Positions 11,456 through 25,828 of a DNA stretch of 64,000 nt are shown here, in pieces (the stretch's first letter is position 1; the number at the start of each line of letters is the position of its first letter). Below the pieces are notes generated by a model, which did no database searches, had not been told where the DNA came from, and was given only the letters and a program-made list of their open reading frames with translations. The translations under genes were made by a program, and so were the position numbers. Origin of the DNA: Seriola aureovittata (lineage: Eukaryota > Chordata > Actinopteri > Carangiformes > Carangidae). The DNA lies in the NCBI RefSeq assembly GCF_021018895.1, contig NC_079386.1, positions 1,302,001 through 1,366,000 of the forward strand, read 5' to 3'.

Positions 11456-12982
11456 AATCTATCAATCTATCTATCTAATGTAGAGTAGATGAAACTGGCA
11501 AAGACGTCTGGTGACCTCGTGTAATAGTCTACACTGGAACATTCATCTCCCATAGATTTGCTCTGAATTGAGTCTCAAAAGTACAGGTTCAATAGCAACA
11601 CAATTTTTAGTTTCCAATCACAGGATGATTCCATAGTTTAGGCATCAGCATGGCGTAACATGAAGTGGGTGTAACATGAAGTGGGTGTAACATGAAGTGG
11701 GTGTAACTGTAAGTGGGTGTAACTGTAAGTGGGTGTAACTGTAAGTGGGTGTAACTGTAAGCATTGCAGGCTGCAGTCAGATCCTTTGCACCAGGACGTT
11801 CTGGTGTGACCAGGCCTCTATTTTGTTGCACTACAACTTCTACTAATAATGATAATAAAAATGATAAAAAATGATTTTGCAGGGATCAGTCAAGGTTCAG
11901 CACTAACAAGAGGCCACAATCAATTAAACCCGCCCTTGTGACCAGTATTGAATCTTATATTATAAAGTGATTTATAATTAGATTATAATTGATAGTTGAG
12001 CAATAAGAAGAAATCCATTGAGAAGGTCAATACTGATGGGTCAGTCAGGTCTAAGTAATTACAGAGATAATGTAGGTGTGGGTTACATTGTGTGTGTGAG
12101 GTGCAGGTGTGTTTTGCATTTCACGGTGGGTGTCGGATACTTGACATGTGAGTGTGTTCTATATGTGTGTGGTTGTGGTTGGATGTGGGTGTTGGACTTT
12201 TTTTTTTGCACGTGACTGGACTTTATAAGAGTGTGTGTGTGTGCGCCTCTCCCAGCCCAGACTCTCAGCACAAGCCCGGTGTCAGTCCGCTGTTGTTGTC
12301 AACACACACCCCGGTTGCTAGGTTACCGGCGGGGTCGCTACAGCGGCAGCTTCCTGGAGTTTATCACTTTTAATCTTACACTGACCAGCAGACTCCCTGT
12401 CTGTACATTCTCCACCCCCCCCCCACACACACACACACACCCCTCCTCCCCCTTAAGTTCATGAATGAGGAATGAAACAGCAGAGTGTGAGCGATCCCAT
12501 GATGCCTTAATAATGTATCTGCAGTGTAATGCAGATAATGATCAGCTTATTTGAGCCAGGTCTTAAAGGATAATTACAGTTTATTGGATTTGGAATTTAT
12601 TATCATGGTTTTAGCCATTACGCTTAGCAGTAATAACAACACTGTGTGCTCATAGAGGAATAGTGAAGATCTGGGAGCATGGTGTCGTCACCACGAGGAA
12701 AGAGTAACAAGAAGTCACTTAGTTGGGTAGTTAATATTTGCAGCCACTAGATCACAGCTTATAAGGAGTGCTGATATATTGTTAGCCACCAGCAGTGGTG
12801 GGATTCATCTTCATACATGCATCTCATGTACTGTGTTGAGTACAGCTTTAAGATACATACTGTGTACTTTACTGTCGTTTTATGGAGTTTTTTCTTCTTA
12901 CCAGAAGTAATCTGACGGCGGAGAGAAATACGATCGGTCAACTAACAGACCGGTCAAATTATACAGCAGCCACAACTTCCTG

Positions 12983-13014
<32 letters not shown>

Positions 13015-14992
13015 GTAAAATAACATTTTTTTGATATGACAAAAAATGATATTCCTGACCCCAAGACTTCTCTGTGAGAGTGAGGAAAAGTCTGGTCAAA
13101 GATGTGGATGAAAACTCTGAAAAAGCACAAGGACCTTGTGTTAAGATTTTTTTGTCAAGCTACTATTTTATCTGGGTCATGAATAAACATTCGCACTCGA
13201 ATGCTAGAATAGCTCAGTTTTACTTAAAGCCATGATATGTTTACTACGTTGACTTCATTTGTTGCTGCTCATTAAAAAGGCCTGTAGAGCAGAGAATGGC
13301 TGGTAATGTGCAGCTGTCACAGACTGACTCTCAGGTTCAGACTAACTGAGCTGCGTTTGTTCCTTCATCAGCAGCTTTTACATTTAACTTACACAGAAAT
13401 GAACAAATTGTGATGCGTGCATGCCTCGGGTCACACCTACAAATTCAGCAGATGTTATAGCTTGAAATTCATTATTTCAAAGTTACCGGAGCTCATGATT
13501 AACAGCACAGAGAGCATGTTTTCTTCTTTGGATGAAGTTATTCGGCTTTCTTTCAAAAGTGTTTGATAAGGAAGTGTGGGGCTGGCTAATTTAATGCCAG
13601 GCATTCAGGAGGTATATTAATACCATGTAAACACAACAGTCAGAGGCGCTGTGTTGGGGAGCTGCTGACTCCACCCAGTTCACACAGAAAAGGCCTGGCC
13701 GTTTCCTCCTATCCATAAATCCAAAGCATGACCACATTAATTGAATTTCCAGCTCATTTGGGTTATTAAATGTGCTGATTACCTCAGCACCGCGGAGGTT
13801 AGACGGAGAGTTGGGTTGGGTAGTTTGCTATTAAAACTTCCAGATGTGGGCTGACAAGGAAACAAAATAAACCGTAGCAGGTTGAGCGGAGATCAGGTTG
13901 TTTCTGCCGTTCAAAGCTGAACATCAAAGAGAGGAGAAGACGCTTCAACACAGCGTGAACTTCGATGTTAGTTTTTGAGCACATTCTTCATACAGTAGAT
14001 AATAGAAGCAGGTGAAATATCTCCCCTCACCTCACCTCTGACCAGCTCCACTCCATCAGAGATATCGAGATTAACCTGGAAGATAATCAAGCCGTTGACC
14101 CCTGACTCTGCTGCTGTATTATCGCCAATTACAACCAGCCTGGGTGTTAGCCAGCAGGCTAACGGTGCCAGGGAAGTGAGGAACTCTCAGCTAGCCATGT
14201 GTAATTAACACCGAGCAGTGAGGAGGACTGGACTAATATGAGTTAATATTAGCCTCTTCAGCGTAGGCTTCATGTCAATGCAGCTCTGCTTTGCAAATAG
14301 TAAACACAGTCTCAGTGTTTTTAGCGACATGCACACCTTAGCTTACTGTTGGAGCTCGGCTGGATTAACATGACTGGGGCAGATATAAGGTGCGGTGTCC
14401 TGCCCTGGCAGTTGGGCTCTTTAATGAGCAACGTTGATGCAATTGAACTTTTATTTTTTATATATATTTATTGTATGCAGGTTACTTATGCTACTATTGT
14501 CTCCATACTGTTTATATTGGCACATTTGCACTGTTAGTCTTCATGATGTTGTGTTTTATCTAACTCTTTGCCGTCACTGACGCTCCCTCTGTTGTTGTAA
14601 GGACCCATGTACTTCCCCTCCGTGACTCTGTCTGGTGTCATTGATCTTGTGTATTTGTCTCTGTCAACTTATTGTATTTGTCTGGTGCCAAACCAGGTTC
14701 CTCTCTTGGAATTAATAAAGCTGTTCTATCCTGCCCTGTCCTATGTGATGGGAGGGGGGCCCTCAAGGCCCCTAACAGTTGCAGGGTTCTAAGACAGTTA
14801 CTGTTTAAGAAATAACTGCATAATACAGTTGAAATACACATCGTTAGCACCTGAACTGCTACCATGTTTTCTGGGGTTTATACTTTGTAAATAATGACTG
14901 TTAATTACAGGCATTTTATCAATAGTGCAAGTAAAGTTTTAGCCAGAGATTTTTCACAACCAGGCAAGACTAAAGTTGTTCTAATAATAAAG

Positions 14993-15089
<97 letters not shown>

Positions 15090-17414
15090 GTCTGTCTATC
15101 TGTCTATCTATCTAATGAATGGCTAATCCATAAAGAATTGTCCAATTATTATTAACCATTAATAAAGACATTACTTAACACAAACATTTGAAAAAAAATC
15201 ATAGTAAGGTGCATCAAACTGTTAAAATTATATTCAAATTATTATTTTTTAAACTTTGTTAAATGTTTTTTCTAAAAAACAAACAATCTCATCACTTGGT
15301 CCATTTAGTAGCTCTGGAACTTTAGATCATATCACATGGCCTTCATCAGCATATGGAGTTTGCCCAGTTGTCATTGAATTGTAGGTGTTTTTAAACAGTG
15401 GAACTCATTTGTGTTTAACCCACTGTCGTGTTGTCGGTACATGTTTTATACTGACATTATCCCACACAGTAGCTTTAAGCGCTGCAGAATATGATCAGCA
15501 CTAATTGCTGTTTTCCCGCTCGCTGTCATCGACACCGAGCTGTGCGGTTGAGGAGGTGTGTTTTATTTAGGTGCCGACTGTGCCTGTCTCCGTCGTCTCA
15601 CATGCTTTTGATGACACTCAGACCATCGATAACAGAGAGCTGCAGACAAAACTACACAGCAGCTCAGACACACTTTTATCCCTCATGTTATTGCTTTTAC
15701 AAAGAGCCATCGCATCATCCAAATAGCATTTGGATACAGCGGGGGAATACTCAAATGTGAAAATATGTGGTCACGCCCTTATGTCGGCAAGCCTGCACCA
15801 AAACTGATAAACGTGGAGAGCTGAAACTGCAGTGGTGAAAGACTCTGTATGTCAGACACACTCTCCTCCTTTCTCATTCACACACCACATTCCCAAAGCA
15901 TTTAAGAACACACACTCACACACACACACACACACACACACACGGGAGTGGTATCTTTCATTACTCTGCACTTGCCTCTGTAAAGCTGAAACCAGTTTTT
16001 GTTGGAGCAGTGGGTGTAGTCTGCCAAGCCAGAATACATCTCAATGCCACATCCGCATCATTTGGGAAAAACAATAAACACGTGCAAGCTTTCCGCTTAA
16101 AGGTACAGCTCACTTCTGCCTTAAGAATCCGACCGAGGCGAACTTTGACCCCTGCTCACCAGGAAAACTGTGCAGCATTCAGTCAATACCTCTGTGGATT
16201 TTCACCAGAGTTTTAGTGTGGATGTTGATTCTCCACCTTTAGGAACAGTTGATGGTAAAGAGAACATCACATTTACACAGCGTTCGCAGAGCAAATGTAA
16301 TGAGCTAATTACACTGTGATTTATCGTTTATCACAGTGTAATTAGCTCATTCGCTTGTTACTGTTTAGGAAGACTAGACTGTTCAGGTTCCACACACATC
16401 TGCACATGTGTGTAATAACTGATCTCAGAGCAGTGGCACCTACGTCAATGAAAGATTGACAAGCGAACTTGTTTGTAGCCGGCTATAGCAAGTCGCCTGT
16501 CAAAGATCTCAGGAGTGTGTGCATGTGGCTGGGGAGCACGATCTGCTTCCTCACTATACAGCCATTGATATCAGATCTGAGCTCGCTCTATTTTAAGAAA
16601 GACTTTATGGTTAAAGCTCAAAAAGCCAGTAATCGGACCTTAGAGTGTAGATTCTTCATAATGAAATGTTTGGCTTGTGGTAAGACATGTATTACTCAAG
16701 TGTTTGTCAAGTGTAAACCTTCAGCTTTATTTTGTGTGATTGTGTTGAGCGTGACTGTCAAACCCCCAGTGTCAAACTCAACTCAACTTAAATCAACATG
16801 GATGATAATTACTACAGTCGCTCAGAATAATAGCAAGTTTAAAGCAGCTACAGTGCTGACACCATTTTCCTGATGAAGAACCGTGTGATATGGTTGAAAG
16901 GTGCGGTGAGTAAGTGGACCTTGAGTTCGGGATTGTTTTGTGAACTGCTGATTGGGAGATCAGGACGTGGAGCGTTGCTGGGCCACAGAGGGCTTTTGAA
17001 TGAACAGTCAGTAAACCTATGGAGAGTGAAACAATGGCGCGTTCTGTGCGTTGTGTGAAATTACAGCTTCCACTCTGTTTCCTTCAGTCTCCCTTTGAGG
17101 TGGTGGCAGATTTACGGATCGCATTGTTTTGTTTTTTTTTGTACAACCACGCAGGCCGAGAGTGTGTTTGTCTTCCTGGAAGTGGAGACGCTGCTGGCCA
17201 CATGTTGAGGTCCTGATAGTCAGATCGCTGGTGTTACACTGTAACAGCAGATGGTTGTGATATTCTCAGGCGGGTGTTGGCTATTGGATTGTCTCCTTCT
17301 TGGAAGCAGGCTGAGGAGAACAGAGCCGGGGGGGGGGGGGGGGGGGGGGTTGCGTTTGTTTGTGCCAGAGGTGCTGACCTCACATACACACCCACAGTCC
17401 AGGGAGGGGGGGGG

Positions 17415-17452
<38 letters not shown>

Positions 17453-17792
17453 TTGAAAGCAGTTGAAAGACAATCTTTACATTCAGTACACATCATTCTA
17501 TGCATACGATGGAGTTCACGGGCATTTTGAAGGATGATGCTGATATTTCTGGATTATAGTTTGTGGAATTGTCCGACTTTTTTTTTTTACCTTTTTATCC
17601 TCAGTGTAAACGTTTCAGTTTCATCCCCTCATCACCTGTCAATCAAACACTCATTTACTGATGTGTTAGTGTTGTAGCTCCCGTTGGCAGGGTGAGGATT
17701 TACAGACATAGACAACACAGGCTCGCTGTTATCCAACTTTTAATAAGTGGGCAATATCATATCAAAATGTACCTGGTGGCAAACCCCCCCCC

Positions 17793-17841
<49 letters not shown>

Positions 17842-19789
17842 GTATTTCCAGAAACAGAGCCAGTACCGAGGGAAATTATGCTACCTGACTCATATTTATA
17901 TTGTTTTGATCATTTCTATTGTTAATACTGCAGCTGCTTTGGTCACAGGGAGTGATTTCGCTGAAAAGAATTCTGACAGGGACAAACGCAAACTGTCAGA
18001 TGATTTTTACACATTTTCAACAAACACTCAGGACGGTTGAAGTTGTTTAAAAAAGAACATTAATGTCATCTCATGCATCGAATAGGTGCGGGTTCTTGGC
18101 ACAGCTTTGATGTACAGTATGTGCCTCAGTTATGTGCATGAGCAGTTTACAGTGAAGTTTACGATGAGGGTAAGATATGGTCAACATAAACAACATCAAT
18201 CCTCATAAGACTCAGTGAAAATCTTCAGATGGCAGTGTGTTATGATGTTTCCCGTAGCCCGCTGGGTTAGACAATAGACAGACCTCCCCGGCCTGTTGCC
18301 TCATTTGATGCCTGCTTGCAATTTAGTCCAGCGTAGCAGGAGTCTGGATCAATGTGGATCCATTTGACTTGTCAGAAGCATCAACCTTGATGTTTTTTTT
18401 TTTCTTCTTTCAAGCACAGTCCCGTAGCTGGTCAGATCAATGCCAGCAGGCCTACGACTGTGCCGTCAAGGTCACCGAATAGGGCAGTGAAAGACACCGC
18501 CGCCACCTCACACACGTACGCGGATGATGAGTCATTGTAAAACATGAGGTGCGGTCAAGGTCGCACATTCATAGCAGAAAGCACATAGCGCATATATATT
18601 TAACCCTGCTCGTACACTGTAAAAAAATGTGGGCAGGGAGCGGCTCCAGCCGCAGCCCTGACAGGATAAGCAGTATCGCTGATGGATGAACATTTAGTTT
18701 ATACTGTATCACTTCAAATTAGCAGCAGATTTGTTTAATAGTGATCATAATTTTTTTGTTCAATGACAGTGATTGGATATTTTTTTTATGAGACAAATCA
18801 GTTCATTTTATAGGGATCAACATCAAAGATATATAAAGATTTGTATGTAAAGCTACATGTAAAAACTCATATAACAGTAGAAAGTAAAGTTAAAAACTTG
18901 TAAATGTGGGGGGAACTGCAGAGTTAGTTAGAATAGTTCTTTATTGTGGGTTTGTCCCCACAATCAACTCCTGTCACATTAATCATTTAATGACTAGTGC
19001 ATGTAAAATATTGATTTACCAGCATTTCAACGTTACTAGCTTTCGGCACTTGTATGTTTTCAGTGCACGGTGCTAGACACACCTATGGTTTGCTTTGCTA
19101 GCGCTAGTTTCACCTGGATTACTTGCATCATGTTCAAACCCCCGTCTCTTTTACTTTTTTCAGTCTAGACCTTGTTTGTACAAGTAAAAACAGATGCACC
19201 ATATTTTATTTACGAATCACAACAGGGCAATTTTGTTGCGTATCCATCCGTTCAAGCGTGTAACGTCCTCACTCATTCTACTTGCTGACTTCTAGGAAAA
19301 GCAGAACGCGCTCGGCTCCGAGACTCTCCGGCGAGGACGGAGCTGATTCTCACACTGACTTCCTCTGAAAGCCTCTGAGTAAACTCCTGTTATGTAAGTG
19401 GCTTCGCAGTGCCGTGAGATGAGCGGTCAGAGATGGAAGTTATCAGTTCCCTGTGAAACAGATCGCCTTTCAGCCCTGTAAAATGTTGTAATGTTGAGTG
19501 GAGTTGAAGTAATGGTTTACTTTTCTGAAGTTGGAGAGTGTTGCTGTTACTGAAAATCACAAGGTATACTGCCCTCAACAACCCCCACCGTACACACACT
19601 CATTTATTCACACGCACACTCCCTCCACTCCCTCCGTCCCAGAGGTCGAACTCTCTTGCGGTTCGTGGAAGTTTTATCTCGTTGCAGGCGTGTACCCCGA
19701 CACGTTCTGTTCTTCTTTGCTGAGTCTCAGGACGACATGACTAATTAGCTGCATCATGATCTCATCCGCCGAGGCCTAAGTGCAGGGTG

Positions 19790-19828
<39 letters not shown>

Positions 19829-22800
19829 TTGTCATGGTGACGGAATGGTCTCAAAATAATGAAATCACTGCTTGAACATAACACTCAGTTGGGGTTTATT
19901 TCATAGCTATTGACTGAGCGTGCCATAGATCTGTATAGCCCACAACCATTGATAAAGCCATTAGCCATTTAAGACATCTGTCCTTTTATCAGTGTCAACA
20001 TTTGAGAGGATCCAAAGTGCTGTCAAGTTTGTAATTTTATACATATATGTATATAATCTTCTTCGGTTCAGTCTGTTGTAGAAGTTCTATAACATCATAT
20101 TTGAACCTGAATGATTGAACTTGGTTTTACTGGCTTCCACCCGGCGTCGCTGCCTTTTCCCTCGTGATGGAAGGATTAGAGAAAGTCAGACAGGAGAGAT
20201 GAGAGCTACAAGAAAAAGGGTTGAGAGGAAGACAGCTTCACAGTTTCCATTAGCGATGAAGGACAAGAGGAAGAGCATCCTCTGTCTTCCTCGCACTTGT
20301 GTGATGCACTCAGACACACTCTCTCTGATCTGTATTAGAGGCCACTTTGCCAGGAATACACACTCCTCTGCAGTGTAGTTGCCCTGCTGTTGCACTGCAG
20401 ATGAAAATAATCATATAAATCGGTTGTGTTTTCTGTCACTTTTAAAAGGATGCAGTGCTTTCTGTTAGTGTCAGCTCTATAAATGATGAATGGGCTCCAG
20501 CTTGAGCTCCTGTGGGCTCAGCTGCAGAGCTGCTTGAGGAACTCAGTTATAATACTGTGAGGAGAGGAGTGTATGTGCCAACTGGCAGCGCAGGTATGAA
20601 TATGCAGGGACTGAAAGACGAGCTGATGGGAACCTGCACTCAGGAGTCTGAGCGAGGGTTTGTTGCTCCATCTCTTCTACTCCTTTATGTCTCTGTCAGA
20701 GCTCATTTTAATATTTTTTTTTGGGCCAAGTCTCACATAGAGTCTCCAGCTTGTCTGAAGTCATCTGGAACGAGTCCCAGTCAAGTCTCATGTCGTTTGA
20801 GTCAATTACAAGTCTCTTCTCAAATGTGTCAGCGGGTGTCACCATCATATTTATTTGTATTTGTCAGAACCTGACACTCCGTCTAAGTCTCAACTCCTTA
20901 TTTTTGTGAGTTTCACTGTACGCCAAGTCCTAAGTCTCAAAACTATGTCTGTGATATATAAGCCAGTTTACTGACACTAAATCTGAATTGTTCCAGCTTC
21001 CTTCATTTAACCTTTTATTTTTGATTTTGGCTCCTACAGAGGAGCCCTCGAGGAATCCTCTTCCATCCGGGTGTCTCTCATGCAGGTGAAAGCAGCCGTT
21101 GGAATGTATGTTGTAAATACAGATCACATGATGTCACGGTTTTTTTGCAGCCAATATGGATAGTTATGTTTTGTTATAGCAGCTGGTTTAGCGGTTGGTC
21201 TGGGGTCATCTTACTCAGTCAACAACATAAAGACTCAATGCAATAAGTATCCTACAGAAAGGACAACTTAATTACACAATGTAATAATTTATTATTATAT
21301 GTGTTAATTTATGTGAATGAACACAATTATTAACAGACTGAAATATTAAACCTATTCAATGGGCTAAACAGTGCAAACAGTCTAATTAATAAAAGCCAAT
21401 ATGTCTCATTAACTCAGTTGCATTGTACAAACTAAAGAATAATAGGATTTCAACTCAGATACAGGCTGCATTCACAATGTAGGCATTTTATCATGGCATT
21501 ATAAATGGTGTACGTTATATCAGTCTCACACACTTTGTAAGTATCAACCACAAGTGATCGGTTTTAAGGTGACAGCGACTAGAAGCATTGATGCCGATCT
21601 ACTGATCTACTTTACCCGTTCACTCACACTGCACTTTTGCATACAGCAGTTTTTTTCTATCACAAACATTTTCATCTTGCTGAAGGACAGTCAGACCGGA
21701 GGAGCCAGAGACTGCATCACAACCCGCTCTACCACCTGAGTCACAGCCGTCCACTTCCTGACAGAACCTTCCCGCTCCTATTGTTGTGTTTGTTTTACTG
21801 GCATGCCGTTACCCCGGGGGAGGCTTGTCCGACAAGTCGCTCAAAGTTTTCATGAGTGGATAAAAGGGTGGAGAGGTGTTATGCAACTAATAGGAAATTG
21901 TGAAATTTTCAAGTTTTAGTTTAGCGTATGGGGATTTAGACGGAGGAATAACAGATGACAGATAACAAATCACAGATGTTGTAAACCTTCACGTCACAGA
22001 AGAAATGCCAGTCGGTGTCACTATGAAGATGCTTGATTACCATTAATTTAGCTCAAATTAGATCCAGTCTCCCAGAGGCGTGCACAGCGAGCAGCATGGG
22101 TTTGTTATGAGTCAGACAAAATATGGCGGAAAGGTAGTGACAGCGCTGCTCCGGAGACTTTTCACAGGTATAAGCAGCTAATAAATGCCGACTGAACCCT
22201 TTTCCACTGCTGAGGACACACGCAGAGCGGGAAAACCCAGCACTGCTACTGGTCCCTTGTCCTCATCTGTGACAAGGTGTTGACCATGTTATTATTCTAA
22301 TGTTCAAATGCAACAAAAAGTGCTGCTAATTATTTATTTGTGGTTTATATGATAAAACTGGGTGAAAGTTTTTTACTTTTAGAAAATTTTCAGCACATTT
22401 TAACAATACAGCGATAACACTGATAATTGTGATAAGTTTGGACACTATAATCGTGATTCCAAATGTTATTATATGGTTTCATGTCTATTCATGTGTTTTC
22501 AGCAGAAAAATTGCCTCTACCACTGATTTTAATGTAGTTTGTAATGTTTGTAATGTAGTGAGAGCTCCTTAGTCTGTACCTGTAGCTGTGGCAACAGTTG
22601 GGGAGGCGGGGTTTGGCGGTTCAGTTTCCCGATGACCTCGCGGACGTTTGTGTTCGCGGTTTCATTCTCGGTTTTAAGGATCGTTGCCCACTATGTACGT
22701 TTTTCACCTGGCCGCTGTGCGTACTGTACAGAGGCTCTGTTGTGACTTCAGCCTGACACCTTCTCACATTCTTCACATGTATGTGTGTATGTGTCATAGA

Positions 22801-22886
22801 GTACATCTTATATGTGTGTGTGATCTCACCCACATGTTGCAAATGTGCAGTGCCTCATACCTTTATGCATCCTTTTAAGTGTGAGA

Positions 22887-22926
<40 letters not shown>

Positions 22927-25774
22927 AAAGGTCACTGAGAAGTCCCGGGGGCACGGGACCAAGCGGTGCAAACATCTCTCATTTATCTTTCCTGTCGTTT
23001 TTCCACAGAGAAAAAGTGGAGGGGAAAAGAAAGGCGGGGTATTGTTTTTGCTAAAAGGGGTGGAAAAATAGAGCGAGGTTTCCCCTTAGGGGGATGTGAT
23101 GTCATGCAGTTGCCATGGTTACCGTGTGTAATCATTGTGTGTTCATGAGAGGACATGGTGATTTAGAGTTCCTGTCACACATTGTTAAAGCTAGACAAAT
23201 AGACAGATTGCAGCTTTTACACACACACATGCTAATAACTCAGCCGCTCTCACTCTGATGTTATTGGCTCTTTGAGCAGGTTGAGGAAAACAATCAGACG
23301 CTCCTGCTCTCCTAATTACTTCTTTTCAAATGAATGTCTATGTTTAGGTTTGTACTCTGTTTTGTGAGATTATGGTTTTGTTGACAGACAAGAGTGGAAG
23401 TCAAAGTAACAGTACTTAATGTGAGGACTTATATCTACTTATATTCATCAGAAAAAGTCTCATTAAAGGAATAGTTAGACATTTTGGAAAATACACAAAT
23501 TTAGAATAAGATCAATTCATCTCTCATATGTCCATTAAAACTGTTTTAACCAGAGGACATTAAACTTATCTTAGCATCCAGATAGGAAGCAGTTTCTACC
23601 ACACAAAAGCAGTTGTGTTTTTTATGGGGGTTATGTGTGTGAGTATGAGTCACCTGGGGACAGTCACTTCAGTTTTTGTACAAATTAAACAAACAAGATG
23701 TAACGTGTTAATTAGCTTCATAATTGCCGGTAGGTAGATTTTGTTACCTTCGGGCAGAGCCGGGCTAGCTGTTTCCATCTGTTTCCAGTCTTTATGCCAA
23801 GATGAGCTAACGTTAGCGTCACATCGAATGGACAAATATGAGAGTGGTGACAATCGTCTCAGAAAGAAAATGAGCATATTTCCCACGTGTTGAAATTTTA
23901 GGGCTGAACTTCCATTGTTGCAGGACATGCATTAATATCTTTAGTTCTGAATATCTCTCCAGTGTGTTCTAATTTGTTTCTGCCTTCTTGTTTCTCCCCT
24001 TCCCCTTCCTTCCTTCTTTCTGCCTGTCATTCTGTTGCTCTCTTTCCCTTTGCCTTCTTCTTACACTCCTTTTTCTTCTAAACCTTGCTGCTCTTTCTCT
24101 TTTTTTTTCTCTCTGTCCTTTCTACACCCTTTCACCTGCCCTACCTGCCAGTGTGCGGTTGTGAACTGGCCCAGGGAGGCTTCTTCGTGCGGCAGGGTGA
24201 ATACATCTGTACTCTGGACTACCAGCGACTGTACGGGACTCGTTGCTTCAGCTGCCAGGACTTCATTGAAGGGGAGGTGGTGTCCGCCTTGGGCAAGACC
24301 TACCACCCCCGCTGCTTCGTCTGCGCCTCCTGCAAGTAAGAAACAGGGTCCGAAACCATATCATTCACACAGAGGTGGAAAGAGTGCTGAAACTTTTACT
24401 CAAGGAAAAAGTACTGTTGCATAAAGGAAATCTTCCTCAGGTAGAAGTAAGTCATTTAAAATGAACTCTGATTAAACGGCACAGGGGAGAACAGCGCTTA
24501 AAGCAGCCAGTAGGTTCCAGTGAAGCACTTTGCACATGTGTATACAGCAGATAATTACAACAGCACAGCAGGAGTCCATAGACTTTATGTTTATGTAGCA
24601 ATATTAAGATATAAAAATGAAATAGCTAGCCGCTACTTATATAATCAAGAGCAGAATAAAGCAGCGGAAAGAAAGAAACCCTGCAGTGGCTGCACCCCTG
24701 CTGCTACATAAACATAAAGTATATGGTCTTTTTTATTCTGTGTTGCCAGGCAACACAATGGTTGTTAACACTCTGCGCAGTGCAGTTACAACGATCAGTT
24801 ATTTATTGTACTCACCTGTCTGAACGTAACTCTGTAAGTCTGGTGCGCTGTGACGTTCTCCACAACATTGCAGGTGTGTGGGCCACGTCTCTTGGCCCAC
24901 GCTTCCTTCTCGGTGCTACAACCCATAGATATATGCGGGAGGCGAATCCTCAGGAAGGGGGACTGCTCTAGGTAATGTGGGTCAGGATCAGATGGGAGGT
25001 TACACAGCTTGGGGACAGGAGCAGGCAGTGGATTAACCAGCGCAGGACTGGGAGGCTGGAGTCATGAACCCAAGGCGAATGGGCTGGGGTGTTGAATGAG
25101 CTGCAGGCTGAGGACGAGCGTGCAGGAGGCTAGCTCACTTGGATGCAGCCTGGAAAACAGATTGGAAAGCAGGCTTGAAGCTACAGAGCCAATGCTAGCT
25201 GGCTGGAAAACAGGCTGAGGACCAGCTGGCCTGATGCTAGCCGAGCAAATACAGGAACAAAACAGATGAAGTGAGAAAGAGTAAAGGGGAGCCGTGAAGC
25301 TAATTGGGGTGGGGCAGGCAATTACAAAAGGCGGGAAACACACAAGGGCTGGAAGCAAAAACAACTAACGGACACAAAAGGAAAAGTAATTTCGAAAAGA
25401 ACGGAAAAACAGAAAATAACTAAACAGTCCAAGCGTGACATCACACAGAGGGGCAGATTCTCTCTCAGAGATTAAAAGATTCACTGTACGGTTAAACTCA
25501 TGTATCTGTATCAGCTGGTTGTCTCAGCCCTCCGTGTTGCTGCTTTTCCCACGACTCAGAGCTCCAACTAAAAATACAAAAACCTATTTTCAGAGGGAGA
25601 TATGGCACCCGTATCTTTTTTACACACATGATGAGCAGCATGGCATCATGAAGGTGTCTTTTACAAGTACATAAAGCTATACTACACATTCATGTGTAAA
25701 TATAGGAAAGCACATGAAGACGTGTCACTGCAGGTCACACAGACACCTTTCCACCCATGTGCATGTGCATGCCT

Positions 25775-25828
<54 letters not shown>

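Larger units (their letters stand above)
10869..24151 (+). other. ablim2 intron (13.3 kb)
   Basis: This intron splits LIM1 between its two zinc fingers. It holds two CTAT-tailed repeat copies, a 16-bp minisatellite (11653-11761), many CA/CT microsatellites, a perfect hairpin (16299-16351), an AAGTCTC-rich repeat (20728-20945) and a dispersed repeat (23464-23905). I see no nested gene. Confidence 0.75.

Noticed and set aside
10869..24151. Intronic MIR95 orthologue
   Set aside because: Human ABLIM2 hosts MIR95, but neither strand shows a sequence like the mature microRNA, which is thought to be mammalian.
24980..25430. LTR retrotransposon
   Set aside because: The purine-rich phrases recall fish Gypsy-type relics, but I found no paired LTRs, primer-binding site or pol-like frame.
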